A model generated the notes under the pieces. It was given only the letters and a program-made list of their open reading frames with translations, was not told where the DNA came from and searched no databases. A stretch of DNA of 64,000 nucleotides from Phycisphaeraceae bacterium. Lineage in GTDB: Bacteria; Planctomycetota; Phycisphaerae; Phycisphaerales; UBA1924. Below are positions 16,277-25,123 of this stretch, piece after piece. Location: assembly GCA_019636655.1 (NCBI GenBank), contig JAHBXB010000005.1:1-64000 (forward strand), read 5' to 3'. A program made the translations under genes and the position numbers. How positions within the stretch are numbered: position 1 is the stretch's first letter; every line of letters begins with the position of its first letter.

Positions 16277-17152
16277 ATGATCAAACCAGCATTCAGCACG
16301 ATCGCCTGCCCGGAGTTGACGCTCGCCAACGCGGCGCAGCTCGCGGCGGACACCGGCTTTTCCGGCGTCGAACTGCGGACCTTCGGCTCGGCCTCCACCA
16401 CCATCGCCTGCGACCCCGCGATGACCGACGAGGCCAAGACCCGCGGCCTGTTCAGCTCCCGCGGCGTCGAGATCCTCTCCGTCGCGACCTCGTGCCGGTT
16501 CGACGAGCCGATCCTGCCGCCCGTCCTGGGGCTGGTCATCTCGGACACGGAGGCCTCTGTGCGGGAGGCTCGACGGGCCGTCGATCTCGCGGTGGCCATC
16601 GAAGCGCCGCTGGTCCGCGTCTTCGGCTTTCAGATTCCCGCGAGGGAAGGCCGGGCCTCCGCGGTGCGGCGTATCGCGAAGCGGCTCGGCTCGGTCGTCG
16701 ACCACGCCCACCGCACCGGCGTCCGCGTCGCCCTGGAGAACGGCGGCTCGTTCGCCACCGCGGCGCAGGTCGCGCAGGTGCTCGATGCGGTCGGCAGCCC
16801 GCTCCTGGGGGCGAGTTACTCCATCGCGGCGGCACGCGAGGCGGGCGAGGAGCCCCGGCGCGGTATCGCCACGCTCGCGCCGCGGCTGTGGCTGGCCCGG
16901 ATCAAGGATCTTCGCAACGGCAGGCCGTGCGCCCTGGGCGCGGGCGACCTGCCCGCACGCGAGTTCGTCTCGGCGCTGGCCCAATCCGGATTCGACGGCC
17001 CGCTGGTCTACGAGTGGGACCGGCTGTGGTTCCCGGACCTCGCGGCCGCCGCCGAGGTGCTCCCCGCGGCGGCGCGGTCGCTGGTTGCGTGGATCGCGGA
17101 GGCCGGCGGTCCGACAGGCTCTCGCCCGGTCGATTCGCCCGTGAGGGCCTGA
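16277..17152 (+). CDS. Sugar phosphate isomerase/epimerase-like TIM-barrel protein
   Basis: The 291-aa protein belongs to the xylose-isomerase-like TIM barrel (AP endonuclease 2) superfamily. It shows the N-terminal strand with GFSGVELRTF (about 27-36), VRVFGF (about 116-121), RVALENGG with a candidate metal-binding Glu (about 155-162), LARIKDLR (about 210-217) and VYEWDRLWFP near the C-terminus with another acidic ligand. These enzymes isomerise or epimerise sugars or related polyols using divalent metal; the substrate cannot be read from sequence. It is 21 bp before queG and probably co-transcribed with it. Confidence 0.75.
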   Translation: MIKPAFSTIACPELTLANAAQLAADTGFSGVELRTFGSASTTIACDPAMTDEAKTRGLFSSRGVEILSVATSCRFDEPILPPVLGLVISDTEASVREARRAVDLAVAIEAPLVRVFGFQIPAREGRASAVRRIAKRLGSVVDHAHRTGVRVALENGGSFATAAQVAQVLDAVGSPLLGASYSIAAAREAGEEPRRGIATLAPRLWLARIKDLRNGRPCALGAGDLPAREFVSALAQSGFDGPLVYEWDRLWFPDLAAAAEVLPAAARSLVAWIAEAGGPTGSRPVDSPVRA

Positions 17153-17173
17153 GCCCCACTCTACGATTGATCC

Positions 17174-18247
17174 GTGCCCGCCACGCCCGAACAACTCGCC
17201 GGCGAGGTTCTGGATCGCTGCCGCCGCCTGGGATTTTCCCTCGCCGGGATCGCCCCCGCGGCCCCGGCTTCGCGGCCCGATGAGATGCTCGCCTGGCTCG
17301 CCGCGGGCCGTCATGGAGAGATGGACTGGTTGACGGAGTTTCTTCCGGAGCGGCTCGATATCCGGGCGCTGATCCCCGGCGCTCGCAGCGTGGTGATGGT
17401 GGGGGACCTCTATGCCGCCCGTGACGGCGCAGCGCCGGTCGCGCCGGAGGGGCGGGGCCGGGTGGCCCGCTACGCCCACGGGCGGGACTACCACCGCGTG
17501 ATCAAGCGACGGCTGCACATCTTGGCCGATGATCTCCGCGGTCGCTTTCCAGAGCACACGTTCCGGTCCTTTGTCGACACCGCACCGGTGATGGAGCGGG
17601 AGCACGCTCTTCGCGCGGGGCTCGGGTGGATCGGCAAGCACACGCTGCTGATCCATCCGCGGCTGGGGAGCTACCTGCTGCTGGGCGGGCTCGCCACCAC
17701 GCTCGAACTCGCGGTTCCGCCGGACCAGGAAGCGATTCCCGACCGGTGCGGGGCGTGCACCCGCTGCATTGATGCCTGCCCCACGGGGGCGATCGCGCCC
17801 TACGCGGTCGATGCGTCACGCTGCATCTCGTACCTGACGATCGAGCACGAGGCGCCGATCGATCGGTTGCTGCACGCGGCGATGGGATCATGGGTGGCCG
17901 GGTGCGACGTCTGCCAGGAGGTGTGTCCGCACAACTCGGCGCGACCGGCGGGCGGCCACGCGGGATCCCCGGGCCCGAATCCGGAGTACTCCGCGGCGGC
18001 GACCGGCTTTGACCTGGTCGAACTCCTCGAGTGGACCGAGTCACGCCGGCGGGCGGCGTTCGCATCCAGCGCGCTCAAGCGCATCAGCCTTCCGATGATG
18101 CGGCGCAACGCGGCGATTGCCGCGGGCAACGCGCTGCGGACCCGGGACGATCCGGCCCTGCGCTCGCAACTGGAGCGAGCGGCGTCGGATCCCGGCGAGG
18201 CGGAGATGGTCCGTTCGGCGGCCGCGGCGGCGCTGAAGACGGGGTAG
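17174..18247 (+). CDS. queG: Epoxyqueuosine reductase
   Basis: QueG reduces epoxyqueuosine to queuosine in the wobble position of GUN tRNAs, using cobalamin and two [4Fe-4S] clusters. The 357-aa protein has the family core GRDYHRVIKRRL, FVDTAPVMEREHALRAGLGWIGKHTLLI (about 135-162), the ferredoxin motif CGACTRCIDACPTGAI (about 194-209) and the second set CDVCQEVCPHN (about 249-259), with an ARM/HEAT-like C-terminus. The start is a GTG at 17174. Length matches QueG. Confidence 0.94.
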   Translation: MPATPEQLAGEVLDRCRRLGFSLAGIAPAAPASRPDEMLAWLAAGRHGEMDWLTEFLPERLDIRALIPGARSVVMVGDLYAARDGAAPVAPEGRGRVARYAHGRDYHRVIKRRLHILADDLRGRFPEHTFRSFVDTAPVMEREHALRAGLGWIGKHTLLIHPRLGSYLLLGGLATTLELAVPPDQEAIPDRCGACTRCIDACPTGAIAPYAVDASRCISYLTIEHEAPIDRLLHAAMGSWVAGCDVCQEVCPHNSARPAGGHAGSPGPNPEYSAAATGFDLVELLEWTESRRRAAFASSALKRISLPMMRRNAAIAAGNALRTRDDPALRSQLERAASDPGEAEMVRSAAAAALKTG

Positions 18248-18263
18248 GGGCAAGCGTCCGGGC

Positions 18264-18307
18264 GGGCCCAAAAGAAGCGACGCCCGCGTGTCTCCACGCG
18301 GGCGTCG
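18264..18307 (-). terminator. Strong hairpin terminator for the minus-strand secreted protein gene
   Basis: CGACGCCCGCGTG (18278-18290) and CACGCGGGCGTCG (18295-18307) form a perfect 13-bp stem with a TCTC loop. Read on the minus strand, the stem is followed by CTTCTTTT, so it terminates the gene ending at 18356. The same stem could stop queG transcripts, but without a T-tract in that direction. Confidence 0.85.
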
Positions 18308-18355
18308 GATGATTCGATTCAGACGACCCGGTCAGGGACCGGGAGCTGGATCAAC

Positions 18356-20536
18356 TTATGGGCAGCCCAGGTTGCCCGGGGTCGTGCCGCCGACCCAGTA
18401 CTGGATGAAGACGGCGATGTCAGACGGCTCAACGAGGCCGTTGCAATCGACGTCCGCATAGATCGCGGGCGTACCGGGGTTGCTGACCGCGAAGTTCCAG
18501 GTCTGGATGAACTGCGCGATGTCAGCGGGCTCGACGACGTTGTTGCGGTCCCAGTCGCCGACGCACTGGGTGTTGTCCGCCGTGCCGTCCGCGCCGCCGG
18601 CCACGAAGAAGCCGCCCTGCTGCGGAGCGGTCCGGTTGAAGCAGTCCGGGCCCTCGGGCGGGCACAGGGGCGATGAGAACTTGATGCGGTAGTGTGTGCC
18701 CTGAGCGCCGCAGGCGGGGGCGCCGGCGGGGCCGAAGGTCATCGGAGCGATCTGCACCAGGAACGTATCGCCGGGGGTCACGCCGGAGACGGTCCGGCTG
18801 TAGGGGACGCAGGTCACGAAGTTGGCCTGGCCAGGGGAGGCCACCAGGAACGCGGCGCACGGGTTGAAGGGGTCGCCGGACTCGAGCATGAACAGGATGC
18901 CGGCGAACTCGGAGTTCACAGCAACGGTGAACGAGGTGTCCACGGCCGTGTAGAGGAACGCATCGACGCCGCGGACGTTGCCGCCGAGGCCATCGTCGCC
19001 GCGTGTGATGCTGTCAAAGTAGGTCGTGCAGTCTGCACCAGTCTGTGAGGTGGCGCAGGTGCCAAAGGGGCTGGACGGAACACCGCAGGTGGGGTTGAGG
19101 CCGGTCAGGTCGGTCGCGCCGGTCGCGTTAAGGGTGCACGCCGCGGCGGGGCAGTTCGTGGACTCCTCCGTCACGACGAGGCTGAAGTTGCCGCCGGTGA
19201 CGCCGTCAAAGGGACGGACGTAAATGAGGTAAGGCACACCATTGGCCGCGCAGAACGTCGCCGTTCCGGCGTCAAGGTTGGTCGAGCAGCCGAGTCCGGC
19301 ATCGTCCGCGCCGGCCACGCACACAGGGGCGGCACAGCCGCCGGAGTAGACAGCGACGACGGAGTCGAAGGCGCCGGGGCCGCAGGTCGACGCGGTCGTA
19401 ACCTTGCCGCGGCCGGTGAAGGAGTACCAGACGCCCTGCTGGGTCGCAGGGATGCCGACGCCGCAGGCCGGGGGAACCGGCGCGTCGGTCGTCGCGCCGA
19501 GAGTCGTCTGATTGGCGATCGTCACGGTGGACGGGGCGCCACCGGGCATCGTCACAACAGTCGCACTTGTGCAGTTATTGTTTACTGGCGGCGGAATGCC
19601 AGCGATGTCGGCAGAAACCCTGAGGTAGACATTGCCCCAGTTCTGACCGCCCGCATCGGTGTCGTAGACGTCTTCGTAGAAGGTGATGTTCGTATCACCG
19701 GCCCAGAACTGGCCATCCTGGAACGTCTGAGCCTGGCCCGCAGCCGCGGCCACGTTGTTGTCAAACCAGTAGTGGCCGACACCGTCCGCCGGATACGGCG
19801 TGCCGATGGACGGGGCATTCGGCGGCGGGAACGTGCCGCCGAGGGCGCTCTGGGTGCTCATGATGTCGCAACCCATGCTCGTATCGAGGTTGGCAAGGAG
19901 CGCCGCATCCGCCGTGGTCGTCACGGAGTTGTTGATCATGCGGATCTCGACGCCGATGTTGCTGTCCGCCGGGATGATCCCCGCTGGCATCGCGAGATTG
20001 AAGCCGACCGTGTACTGGCCGCTGACGGTGAACCCGGCTCCACCGTTGGTGAAGAACATATCCGGGCCGAGCTGCACGCTCTTGACGTCGGTGCCCGGCG
20101 CTGCCGCAGCGTTCACGTTGTCCCAGATGCGGACAAAGATCTTGAACGTGCGAGAGGCGGGGATCATCTTGCGTACGCCGATGCTCAGCGTCGTAATCGG
20201 AGAGCCGGCTGTCCAGCCCTGCATCGTCACGGCTTCGAGGGCCGGGTTGAACAGGGCGGGGACCTGCTGCGCTGAGTAGGCGTAGACGGTGCCGGTGTTC
20301 GTGTTGTCGTACACCACCTGGACCGCGCGGAGGTCGCTGGCCGGCGGGACGTACCCGTCCGGGTACGCCATGATGTTGACCACATCAGGCTGGACGGCCT
20401 GGTACTTGACCTTCTGCATGTCCTTGCGGACCTGGTTCGCCGATTGAGCGACCGTCTTGCGGACGCTCACTTGCGCCATTGCATTCGTCGCCAAGCCGAC
20501 GGATGCGCAGAGCGCTGCGATGAGACACGTTTTCAT
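18356..20536 (-). CDS. Large secreted protein with C-terminal paired dockerin-like repeats
   Basis: The 726-aa product starts with a clear signal peptide (MKTCLIAALCASVGLATNAMA, cut before Gln). The body is rich in Thr, Gly, Ala and paired Cys and looks like beta-sandwich domains; YIYVRPFDGVTGGNFSLVV-type strands suggest repeats of about 130 residues (around 330-470 and 470-640). The last 70 residues contain two Ca-binding-type motifs, DWDRNNVVEPADIAQFIQTW and DVDCNGLVEPSDIAVFIQYW, resembling dockerin repeats; the same tail ends the beta-propeller protein at 46225-47571. Its function is unknown; an exported surface or extracellular protein is likely. GGAGGAAA lies just before the ATG. Confidence 0.8.
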   Translation of the reverse strand: MKTCLIAALCASVGLATNAMAQVSVRKTVAQSANQVRKDMQKVKYQAVQPDVVNIMAYPDGYVPPASDLRAVQVVYDNTNTGTVYAYSAQQVPALFNPALEAVTMQGWTAGSPITTLSIGVRKMIPASRTFKIFVRIWDNVNAAAAPGTDVKSVQLGPDMFFTNGGAGFTVSGQYTVGFNLAMPAGIIPADSNIGVEIRMINNSVTTTADAALLANLDTSMGCDIMSTQSALGGTFPPPNAPSIGTPYPADGVGHYWFDNNVAAAAGQAQTFQDGQFWAGDTNITFYEDVYDTDAGGQNWGNVYLRVSADIAGIPPPVNNNCTSATVVTMPGGAPSTVTIANQTTLGATTDAPVPPACGVGIPATQQGVWYSFTGRGKVTTASTCGPGAFDSVVAVYSGGCAAPVCVAGADDAGLGCSTNLDAGTATFCAANGVPYLIYVRPFDGVTGGNFSLVVTEESTNCPAAACTLNATGATDLTGLNPTCGVPSSPFGTCATSQTGADCTTYFDSITRGDDGLGGNVRGVDAFLYTAVDTSFTVAVNSEFAGILFMLESGDPFNPCAAFLVASPGQANFVTCVPYSRTVSGVTPGDTFLVQIAPMTFGPAGAPACGAQGTHYRIKFSSPLCPPEGPDCFNRTAPQQGGFFVAGGADGTADNTQCVGDWDRNNVVEPADIAQFIQTWNFAVSNPGTPAIYADVDCNGLVEPSDIAVFIQYWVGGTTPGNLGCP

Positions 20537-20972
20537 TCGAGTTTCCTCCGAAATAGTGAGGTTGGGCCAACCTCATGCCGGTCAACGTGACCGGCACCTG
20601 TTGCCACACCATAACGCGAACGGTTCATTCAGCCGCGGCGCGGCGGAACGACCACAAGGGCTCCCACGAGAGGGAACCCACCCCGCACGACTCCTCTACA
20701 CACACGAAATGACGAGAACCTCCTAGAGCCCAACCAGGGCAGCCTTCACCTTAGTCTAACCGAGATTCGCCCTGCGCCAAGGGCATCACATATATCGCAC
20801 CCAGAACCCTTGGCCTTGCTGAAACTGCACTCAGACCACGTTTTCCCGATCTTTCCGCGCCTTGGCGGACAGGGTTATCGCCCCGCCGGCCCAGCGTTGC
20901 GTCGCTGGGGAGGAACCCACGGCTGAGCGAGTCCCAAGTCCGATACCCGTACCGAACGGCCGGTATCGATCC
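20537..20972 (-). other. Intergenic region with structured 5' leader
   Basis: No gene is seen in these 436 bp. The minus-strand message of the secreted protein probably starts near 20746 and has a leader of about 210 nt. Two perfect 9-bp inverted repeats lie side by side at 20557-20575 (TGAGGTTGG-G-CCAACCTCA) and 20576-20596 (TGCCGGTCA-ACG-TGACCGGCA), directly upstream of the ribosome binding site at 20542-20549. The remaining part (20781-20972) shows nothing recognisable. Confidence 0.55.
20753..20780 (-). promoter_or_regulatory. Putative promoter of the secreted dockerin-tailed protein
   Basis: On the minus strand TTGGCG (20780-20775) and TAGACT (20758-20753) are 16 bp apart. The same -35 hexamer and spacing occur at the RRM gene promoter (53474-53501). 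Confidence 0.4.
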
Positions 20973-22223
20973 TCACTCTTCGCACCCCATCTTCACACGG
21001 TTGCACCGGAATTGGTGGCCTCCAATTTGGGCCTTTTCCCGAAGATTCCCGAAGATTCCCGCAAGAATCGCAACCGCCACTCCAACCAGGGTCCACATCG
21101 TGCCCCGCTCTACGAAACCGATCCAGAATGCCGGTGCGGCGATGGCCACACCGGTTACCCACCATGCCAGACGCCGGCGCAGCGGTTTTGTGGCCGCTGA
21201 AGAGCCGGCCATGCAGATCCAGACGTACGCTGGGAACACCAGGCCGTAGAAACTCATGAACAGCCGGTAGACAAGTTCAAACCGGGCGTTCAGGTCCGCT
21301 GCCCCCGGTGCGATGGAGATCGGGCAGGTGCTGATCCACCCGGCACCCGCGGCGAGAACCGCGGCAAGGGCTGCCATCTCTCCCACTCCACCCACCTTGC
21401 CAGCCGCCGCCGTCTCTCTCGTATGGAAGCCGGTCGTCGCCCCGGTCTGGACGAGCAGGTGCGCCAGCACGACGGCGAGTGCCGCGCGCGACCACGACTG
21501 CCCGAGCCACATCCCTGCATAGGCCGCGGTCAAGAGGATGGCGCCAAGGAACAGCACGCCGAACCCAATGGCGAAGGCGGCCTTGGCCGCCGGCGCGGTG
21601 AGCGACTGCCTCGCGCGATGGAAGGTGAGGTCCAGGTAGGGGCAGAGCAGGAACCCGAACCCGCACGCCGCGGCGAGGCCGAGCAGGTGGCTCCGCGGCA
21701 GCTCGGGCGCGGGGAGGTCTCCGGCAAACAGGCCGCCAGGGCCACCCCGGAGCAGGTACACCCCGGCGAGGACCGCGCTGATGCACAGTGCTGCCACGCC
21801 GACACACGGCGGTCGAAGTGCCCATCCCGCAAGGACCGCGATCGCGAACACCGCCGCGGCGCCGAGGCCCCAGCCGAAGACGGCGTCCGTGGTCGCGACG
21901 ACCACACCGGTGACAAAGAACTGGAACGCGATGGTCGCGATCGAGAACCACCGCATCGAAGTGCGGTGTCGCGCGACCAGTGATTCGCTGGCGCCCTGCC
22001 TGGACAGGACCCACGCCATCGCCGCGGCGCCGACGACGTTGGGCACCGCAAACACAACGAACCCGAGAGGGCCGAAGTCGCGGATCAGCAGCACGGGGAG
22101 GAACATCCCGATGCACCAGGTCCATGATGTGGCGAGGTAGGCCGCCCAGGCGAGGACCGCGGGGCGCCCGCCCGATGCCCCTGATCCCCCCGGCGTGTGG
22201 CTTGAGTGGATGGCGTGAATCAG
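20973..22223 (-). CDS. Polytopic membrane protein, unknown function
   Basis: About 415 residues with roughly ten hydrophobic helices (for example PAVLAWAAYLATSWTWCIGMFLPVLLI, VVFAVPNVVGAAAMAWVL, AAAVFAIAVLAGWAL, FVFPAYVWICMAG-like) and no recognised family motif. No ATG, GTG or TTG lies between the upstream gene's stop and the first helix. CTG at 22223 or ATT at 22220 overlaps that stop and would allow coupled initiation; ATG 22106 would delete half of helix 1. The last 25 residues (GNLREKAQIGGHQ...) follow a tandem 10-bp DNA repeat and may be an altered tail. It is last in the valS operon. Confidence 0.6.
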   Translation of the reverse strand: MIHAIHSSHTPGGSGASGGRPAVLAWAAYLATSWTWCIGMFLPVLLIRDFGPLGFVVFAVPNVVGAAAMAWVLSRQGASESLVARHRTSMRWFSIATIAFQFFVTGVVVATTDAVFGWGLGAAAVFAIAVLAGWALRPPCVGVAALCISAVLAGVYLLRGGPGGLFAGDLPAPELPRSHLLGLAAACGFGFLLCPYLDLTFHRARQSLTAPAAKAAFAIGFGVLFLGAILLTAAYAGMWLGQSWSRAALAVVLAHLLVQTGATTGFHTRETAAAGKVGGVGEMAALAAVLAAGAGWISTCPISIAPGAADLNARFELVYRLFMSFYGLVFPAYVWICMAGSSAATKPLRRRLAWWVTGVAIAAPAFWIGFVERGTMWTLVGVAVAILAGIFGNLREKAQIGGHQFRCNRVKMGCEE

Positions 22224-22981
22224 GCCGAGTCCCGCAGGCGTCGTTGCTTGTGGTGGGCCTTGGGCGTCACGTGGAACGTCGCCTCGCACCGCCCGACGCG
22301 CCGGTCCTTCCCGCCCAACTTCTTGATCTGCTGGATGATGTCCATCTCGACTGTCAGGTTGAACTCCCGCCCGGTCGCGATCAGGGGCTCGATGGCCTCC
22401 CGCGGCTTGAGGCGGTAGATCGCCGGTCCGAAGCAGGGCCGGAGGAAGCGGTACTGCAGGTGCTTGCATACGACCGTGTAATCACCACCGCAGACGCCGA
22501 AGACGTACATCCCGCCGGCGATCTCCGAGTTGGCGAGCAGGGCCGCCCCGGCCATCGCGTTGTACCAGTTGCGGTTGAAGCGGCGGAAGGGGAGGACCGC
22601 CGCGAAGGTCGTGGCATCCACCCGCTTCATGCGGATGCCGCTCTTGGCCGCCAGGGGGAGCCAGATGATGGAGCAGACGCGGTGCCAGAAGTTGTTGCGG
22701 GTGGAGAGGCGGCTGATGTAGGCCTCGAGCTTGTCGAAGAAGCTCTTCTTGGGGGGGATCGCCGCGGAACTCATCGCCGGGGCCGGCTCGAACTGCTCGT
22801 CATCGTGGTCGTGCAGGGCCGGATGGGGCGCCGACACACCCGCCTTGGCAGCCGACCCGTTCAGCCCCGCGCCGGCGCCTTCCGCGGGCGCGGTCCCCAG
22901 CGGCGGTCCTTGCTCGGAGTGTTCGGCGGTTCTCACGGCGGTGGCGTTCAAGCAAATGGGTTCCGGTCGAAACTCGATCAT
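22220..22981 (-). CDS. Hotdog-fold DUF4442-like protein
   Basis: From ATG 22981 the product is 253 aa. The first about 65 residues are low-complexity (Ala, Gly, Pro, His/Asp runs), so ATG 22774 (MSSAAIPPKK) is an alternative start giving 184 aa. The conserved part has RMKRVDATTFAAVLPFRRFNRNWYNAMAGAALLANSEIAGGMYV, a helix-strand pattern typical of the DUF4442/PaaI-like hotdog group thought to handle acyl thioesters. No catalytic residue can be assigned with confidence. It lies 44 bp after the MBL-fold gene and overlaps the start region of the next membrane protein. Confidence 0.65.
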   Translation of the reverse strand: MIEFRPEPICLNATAVRTAEHSEQGPPLGTAPAEGAGAGLNGSAAKAGVSAPHPALHDHDDEQFEPAPAMSSAAIPPKKSFFDKLEAYISRLSTRNNFWHRVCSIIWLPLAAKSGIRMKRVDATTFAAVLPFRRFNRNWYNAMAGAALLANSEIAGGMYVFGVCGGDYTVVCKHLQYRFLRPCFGPAIYRLKPREAIEPLIATGREFNLTVEMDIIQQIKKLGGKDRRVGRCEATFHVTPKAHHKQRRLRDSA

Positions 22982-23025
22982 ATCCGCTCGTCGATCCGTG
23001 CGCCGGGACGGAACACCCAGGCGGG

Positions 23026-24033
23026 CTACGCCTGCAGGGTGAACCACCCCTTGCCGTTCGCGGCCACGCGACGGACCGCGTCGCCCGGCTCGTGGTCGAG
23101 CACCAGCGTCCAGCCCGCGGCGGCGGCCTCCTCCAGGAACCAGCGGCGCGTGACCATGCTGGTGTAGGGCTCGACGTCGTACGCGAGGCTGTACGCGGCC
23201 CCAACGTGGTTCACAGTCGGCATGACGTCCGGCGTGAAGACGATGGTTTGACCGTCGGTGTCCGTGAACTTCACGGCCTGCTGGCCCCAGGTGTGCCCCG
23301 GGGTCAGGAAGACGCTGACGCCGGGGAAGATCTCGGTTTCCCGCAGGGCAACCGGGGCGGCGGGGGCCTCGTCGCGCCCGGGTGTGACCCCCGGTGAGAA
23401 CGGGCGTGGCGAGTCGGTCAGGGAGAGTCGCTCGCGGATGGGCTGGAGGTGGTCGGGGAAGTAGGTCCGGGTCATGACGCTCCGGTTGGCGATCGCATCC
23501 TCCCATTCGCGCCGCTGGACATGGACCGTCGCGTTGGGAAACGTGACCTTGACGCCGTGGTCGCCGCGGGCCCCGGTGAAGGTGGAGGCGGGGCCGGTCC
23601 AATCCGGGGATTCACCCCCGCGGCAGAGCCGCGTCAGGCCCCCGGCGTGGTCGAAATGCAGGTGGCTGACGACGACGGCCTCGACGTCCTCGCACCGGCA
23701 GTCGGCCTCGTGCAGGGCATCGATCACGGATCGCTCTTCCATCGCGAAGAGGTCGCGGGACTTGGCGTCGAGCTTGTCGCCGGTTCCGCACTCGATCACG
23801 ATCAGGCGGGGGGAGGAGGGAGGGGAGGGGAGGGGGGGGCTCCCCTTGGCGGGTGCGGGCGCCGGGCCGGCCCGCTCCAGAAGCAGGCAGTTGTGCTGCA
23901 CCGAGATGCGGCCGCGGTCGTCGGTCGGGACATCGCGGGACCAGACCGTGCGGGGGATCAGGCCGAACATGGAACCGCCATCGAGGCGGAACGCCCCTGC
24001 CCGCAGCAGCCGCCAGGAATAGGTGGTCGTCAT
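23026..24033 (-). CDS. MBL-fold metallo-hydrolase
   Basis: The 335-aa protein has the metallo-beta-lactamase motif SHLHFDHAGG (about 124-133) and the downstream ligands in TPGHTWG (about 240-246) and LDHEPGD. Two low-complexity inserts (PAPAKGSPPLPSPPSSPR near 60-78 and SPRPFSPGVTPGRDEAPAAP near 206-225) are absent from usual relatives such as quorum-quenching lactonases and similar hydrolases. Substrate unknown. ATG 24033 is 25 bp after the lipoprotein gene, in the same minus-strand operon as valS. Confidence 0.85.
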   Translation of the reverse strand: MTTTYSWRLLRAGAFRLDGGSMFGLIPRTVWSRDVPTDDRGRISVQHNCLLLERAGPAPAPAKGSPPLPSPPSSPRLIVIECGTGDKLDAKSRDLFAMEERSVIDALHEADCRCEDVEAVVVSHLHFDHAGGLTRLCRGGESPDWTGPASTFTGARGDHGVKVTFPNATVHVQRREWEDAIANRSVMTRTYFPDHLQPIRERLSLTDSPRPFSPGVTPGRDEAPAAPVALRETEIFPGVSVFLTPGHTWGQQAVKFTDTDGQTIVFTPDVMPTVNHVGAAYSLAYDVEPYTSMVTRRWFLEEAAAAGWTLVLDHEPGDAVRRVAANGKGWFTLQA

Positions 24034-24058
24034 GCGGGAGAGAGCGTAGGGCGTTTGA

Positions 24059-25123
24059 TCACGGAGACAGGGGGTTCCGGCCCTCCGCGACGGCCTGGCG
24101 CGAGCCGGTCCGCACCACATCCGCAACGAACTGGTCGTACCCCTGGGAGACCCGTTCGAGGTCGCGCCCGAAGTAGACCTCGAAGATCCCCCGGCCCCGA
24201 CGGGCGGAGAGCACCCGCCCCGCCGCCTCCGGTCCCAACTCCATCGCCAGACGTGGACGCAGCCGCCCCTCCGCCGCATCGCTCAGCAGGCGGTTCAGCG
24301 CCGGGGCGTGGGTCCCCCTGTCGCCCTCGCGCAGGTAGTGCACGAGCGCCCAGGCCTGGGCGTACCACGTCAGCGCGCCGTCCGAAGCGGTGCTCGCGCC
24401 CATGATCATCCCTTGCGGAGTCCCGGCCAGCAGGTCTTCGAGCGAGAGGAGCGAGCCCGTCGCGGCGGCGTCGCGGAGCTGGTCGAATCGCTCGAGGTTC
24501 GCCCAGCCGAGGAAGACCGGGGTGGCCCCGCTCCAGCGGTGGCCCTCCATGAACGTCGCGACCCCCTCCTCCAGCCAGGCGGGCAGCGGGTCCTTGAACG
24601 TCCGCTGGGTGTACTGGTGCCAGCCCTCGTGCGCGGCGATCGTGAACGTGCCGCCGGCGCCGATGTCGTACAACACCGACTTGCCGCCCCAGGCGTAGCC
24701 CCCGCGTGGAATGGAGAGGTAGACGCCCGAGCCGTCGCCCAGCAGTTGCCGCGTGAGCGTTTCCCACTGCGAACGCGTCGCGAGCACGAACGTCTCGAGC
24801 CGCTGCGGGCCCACGAGCGGCGGCGCGGGCAGGCGGGCGATCCCGAGGCGGTACTGCTCCAGCGCCGCTTCGAGGAACTCGGGCAGGCGTGAGAGCGTCG
24901 CCTGATCCGTCATCGTGCTGTACAGGCGGTAGTTCTGCGTGGTCACGACGCGCCCGGGCTTGCCCGCGTACGACCACGCCTCGACGTTCTCGACGACCGG
25001 GCCACGGCGTGCCGGCGTCGCGGGGGCTTCCGCGGCGGCGACCCGGTCCGCCGAATCAGAGCGCGGGGCGCACCCCGCGGCGGCGACCAGAGCCACGATG
25101 ATGCCCGCCGCTGCCAGTTTCAC
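24059..25123 (-). CDS. Lipoprotein with HExxH metalloprotease-like motif (DUF1570/gluzincin type)
   Basis: This 354-aa protein has a lipoprotein signal (KLAAAGIIVALVAAAGC) and a candidate zinc motif HEGWHQY near residue 164, followed about 17 residues later by LPAWLEEGVATFMEG, whose Glu could be the third ligand as in gluzincins. This matches the planctomycete DUF1570/peptidase-MA-like pattern. It would act on the periplasmic side of a membrane; the substrate is unknown. The start is a GTG at 25123 that overlaps the valS stop (GTGA), so translation is coupled to valS. Confidence 0.75.
   Translation of the reverse strand: MKLAAAGIIVALVAAAGCAPRSDSADRVAAAEAPATPARRGPVVENVEAWSYAGKPGRVVTTQNYRLYSTMTDQATLSRLPEFLEAALEQYRLGIARLPAPPLVGPQRLETFVLATRSQWETLTRQLLGDGSGVYLSIPRGGYAWGGKSVLYDIGAGGTFTIAAHEGWHQYTQRTFKDPLPAWLEEGVATFMEGHRWSGATPVFLGWANLERFDQLRDAAATGSLLSLEDLLAGTPQGMIMGASTASDGALTWYAQAWALVHYLREGDRGTHAPALNRLLSDAAEGRLRPRLAMELGPEAAGRVLSARRGRGIFEVYFGRDLERVSQGYDQFVADVVRTGSRQAVAEGRNPLSP

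Noticed and set aside
18278-18307. Terminator for queG
   Set aside because: The T-rich stretch is on the minus-strand side of the stem, so it fits the secreted protein gene; any queG effect would be secondary.
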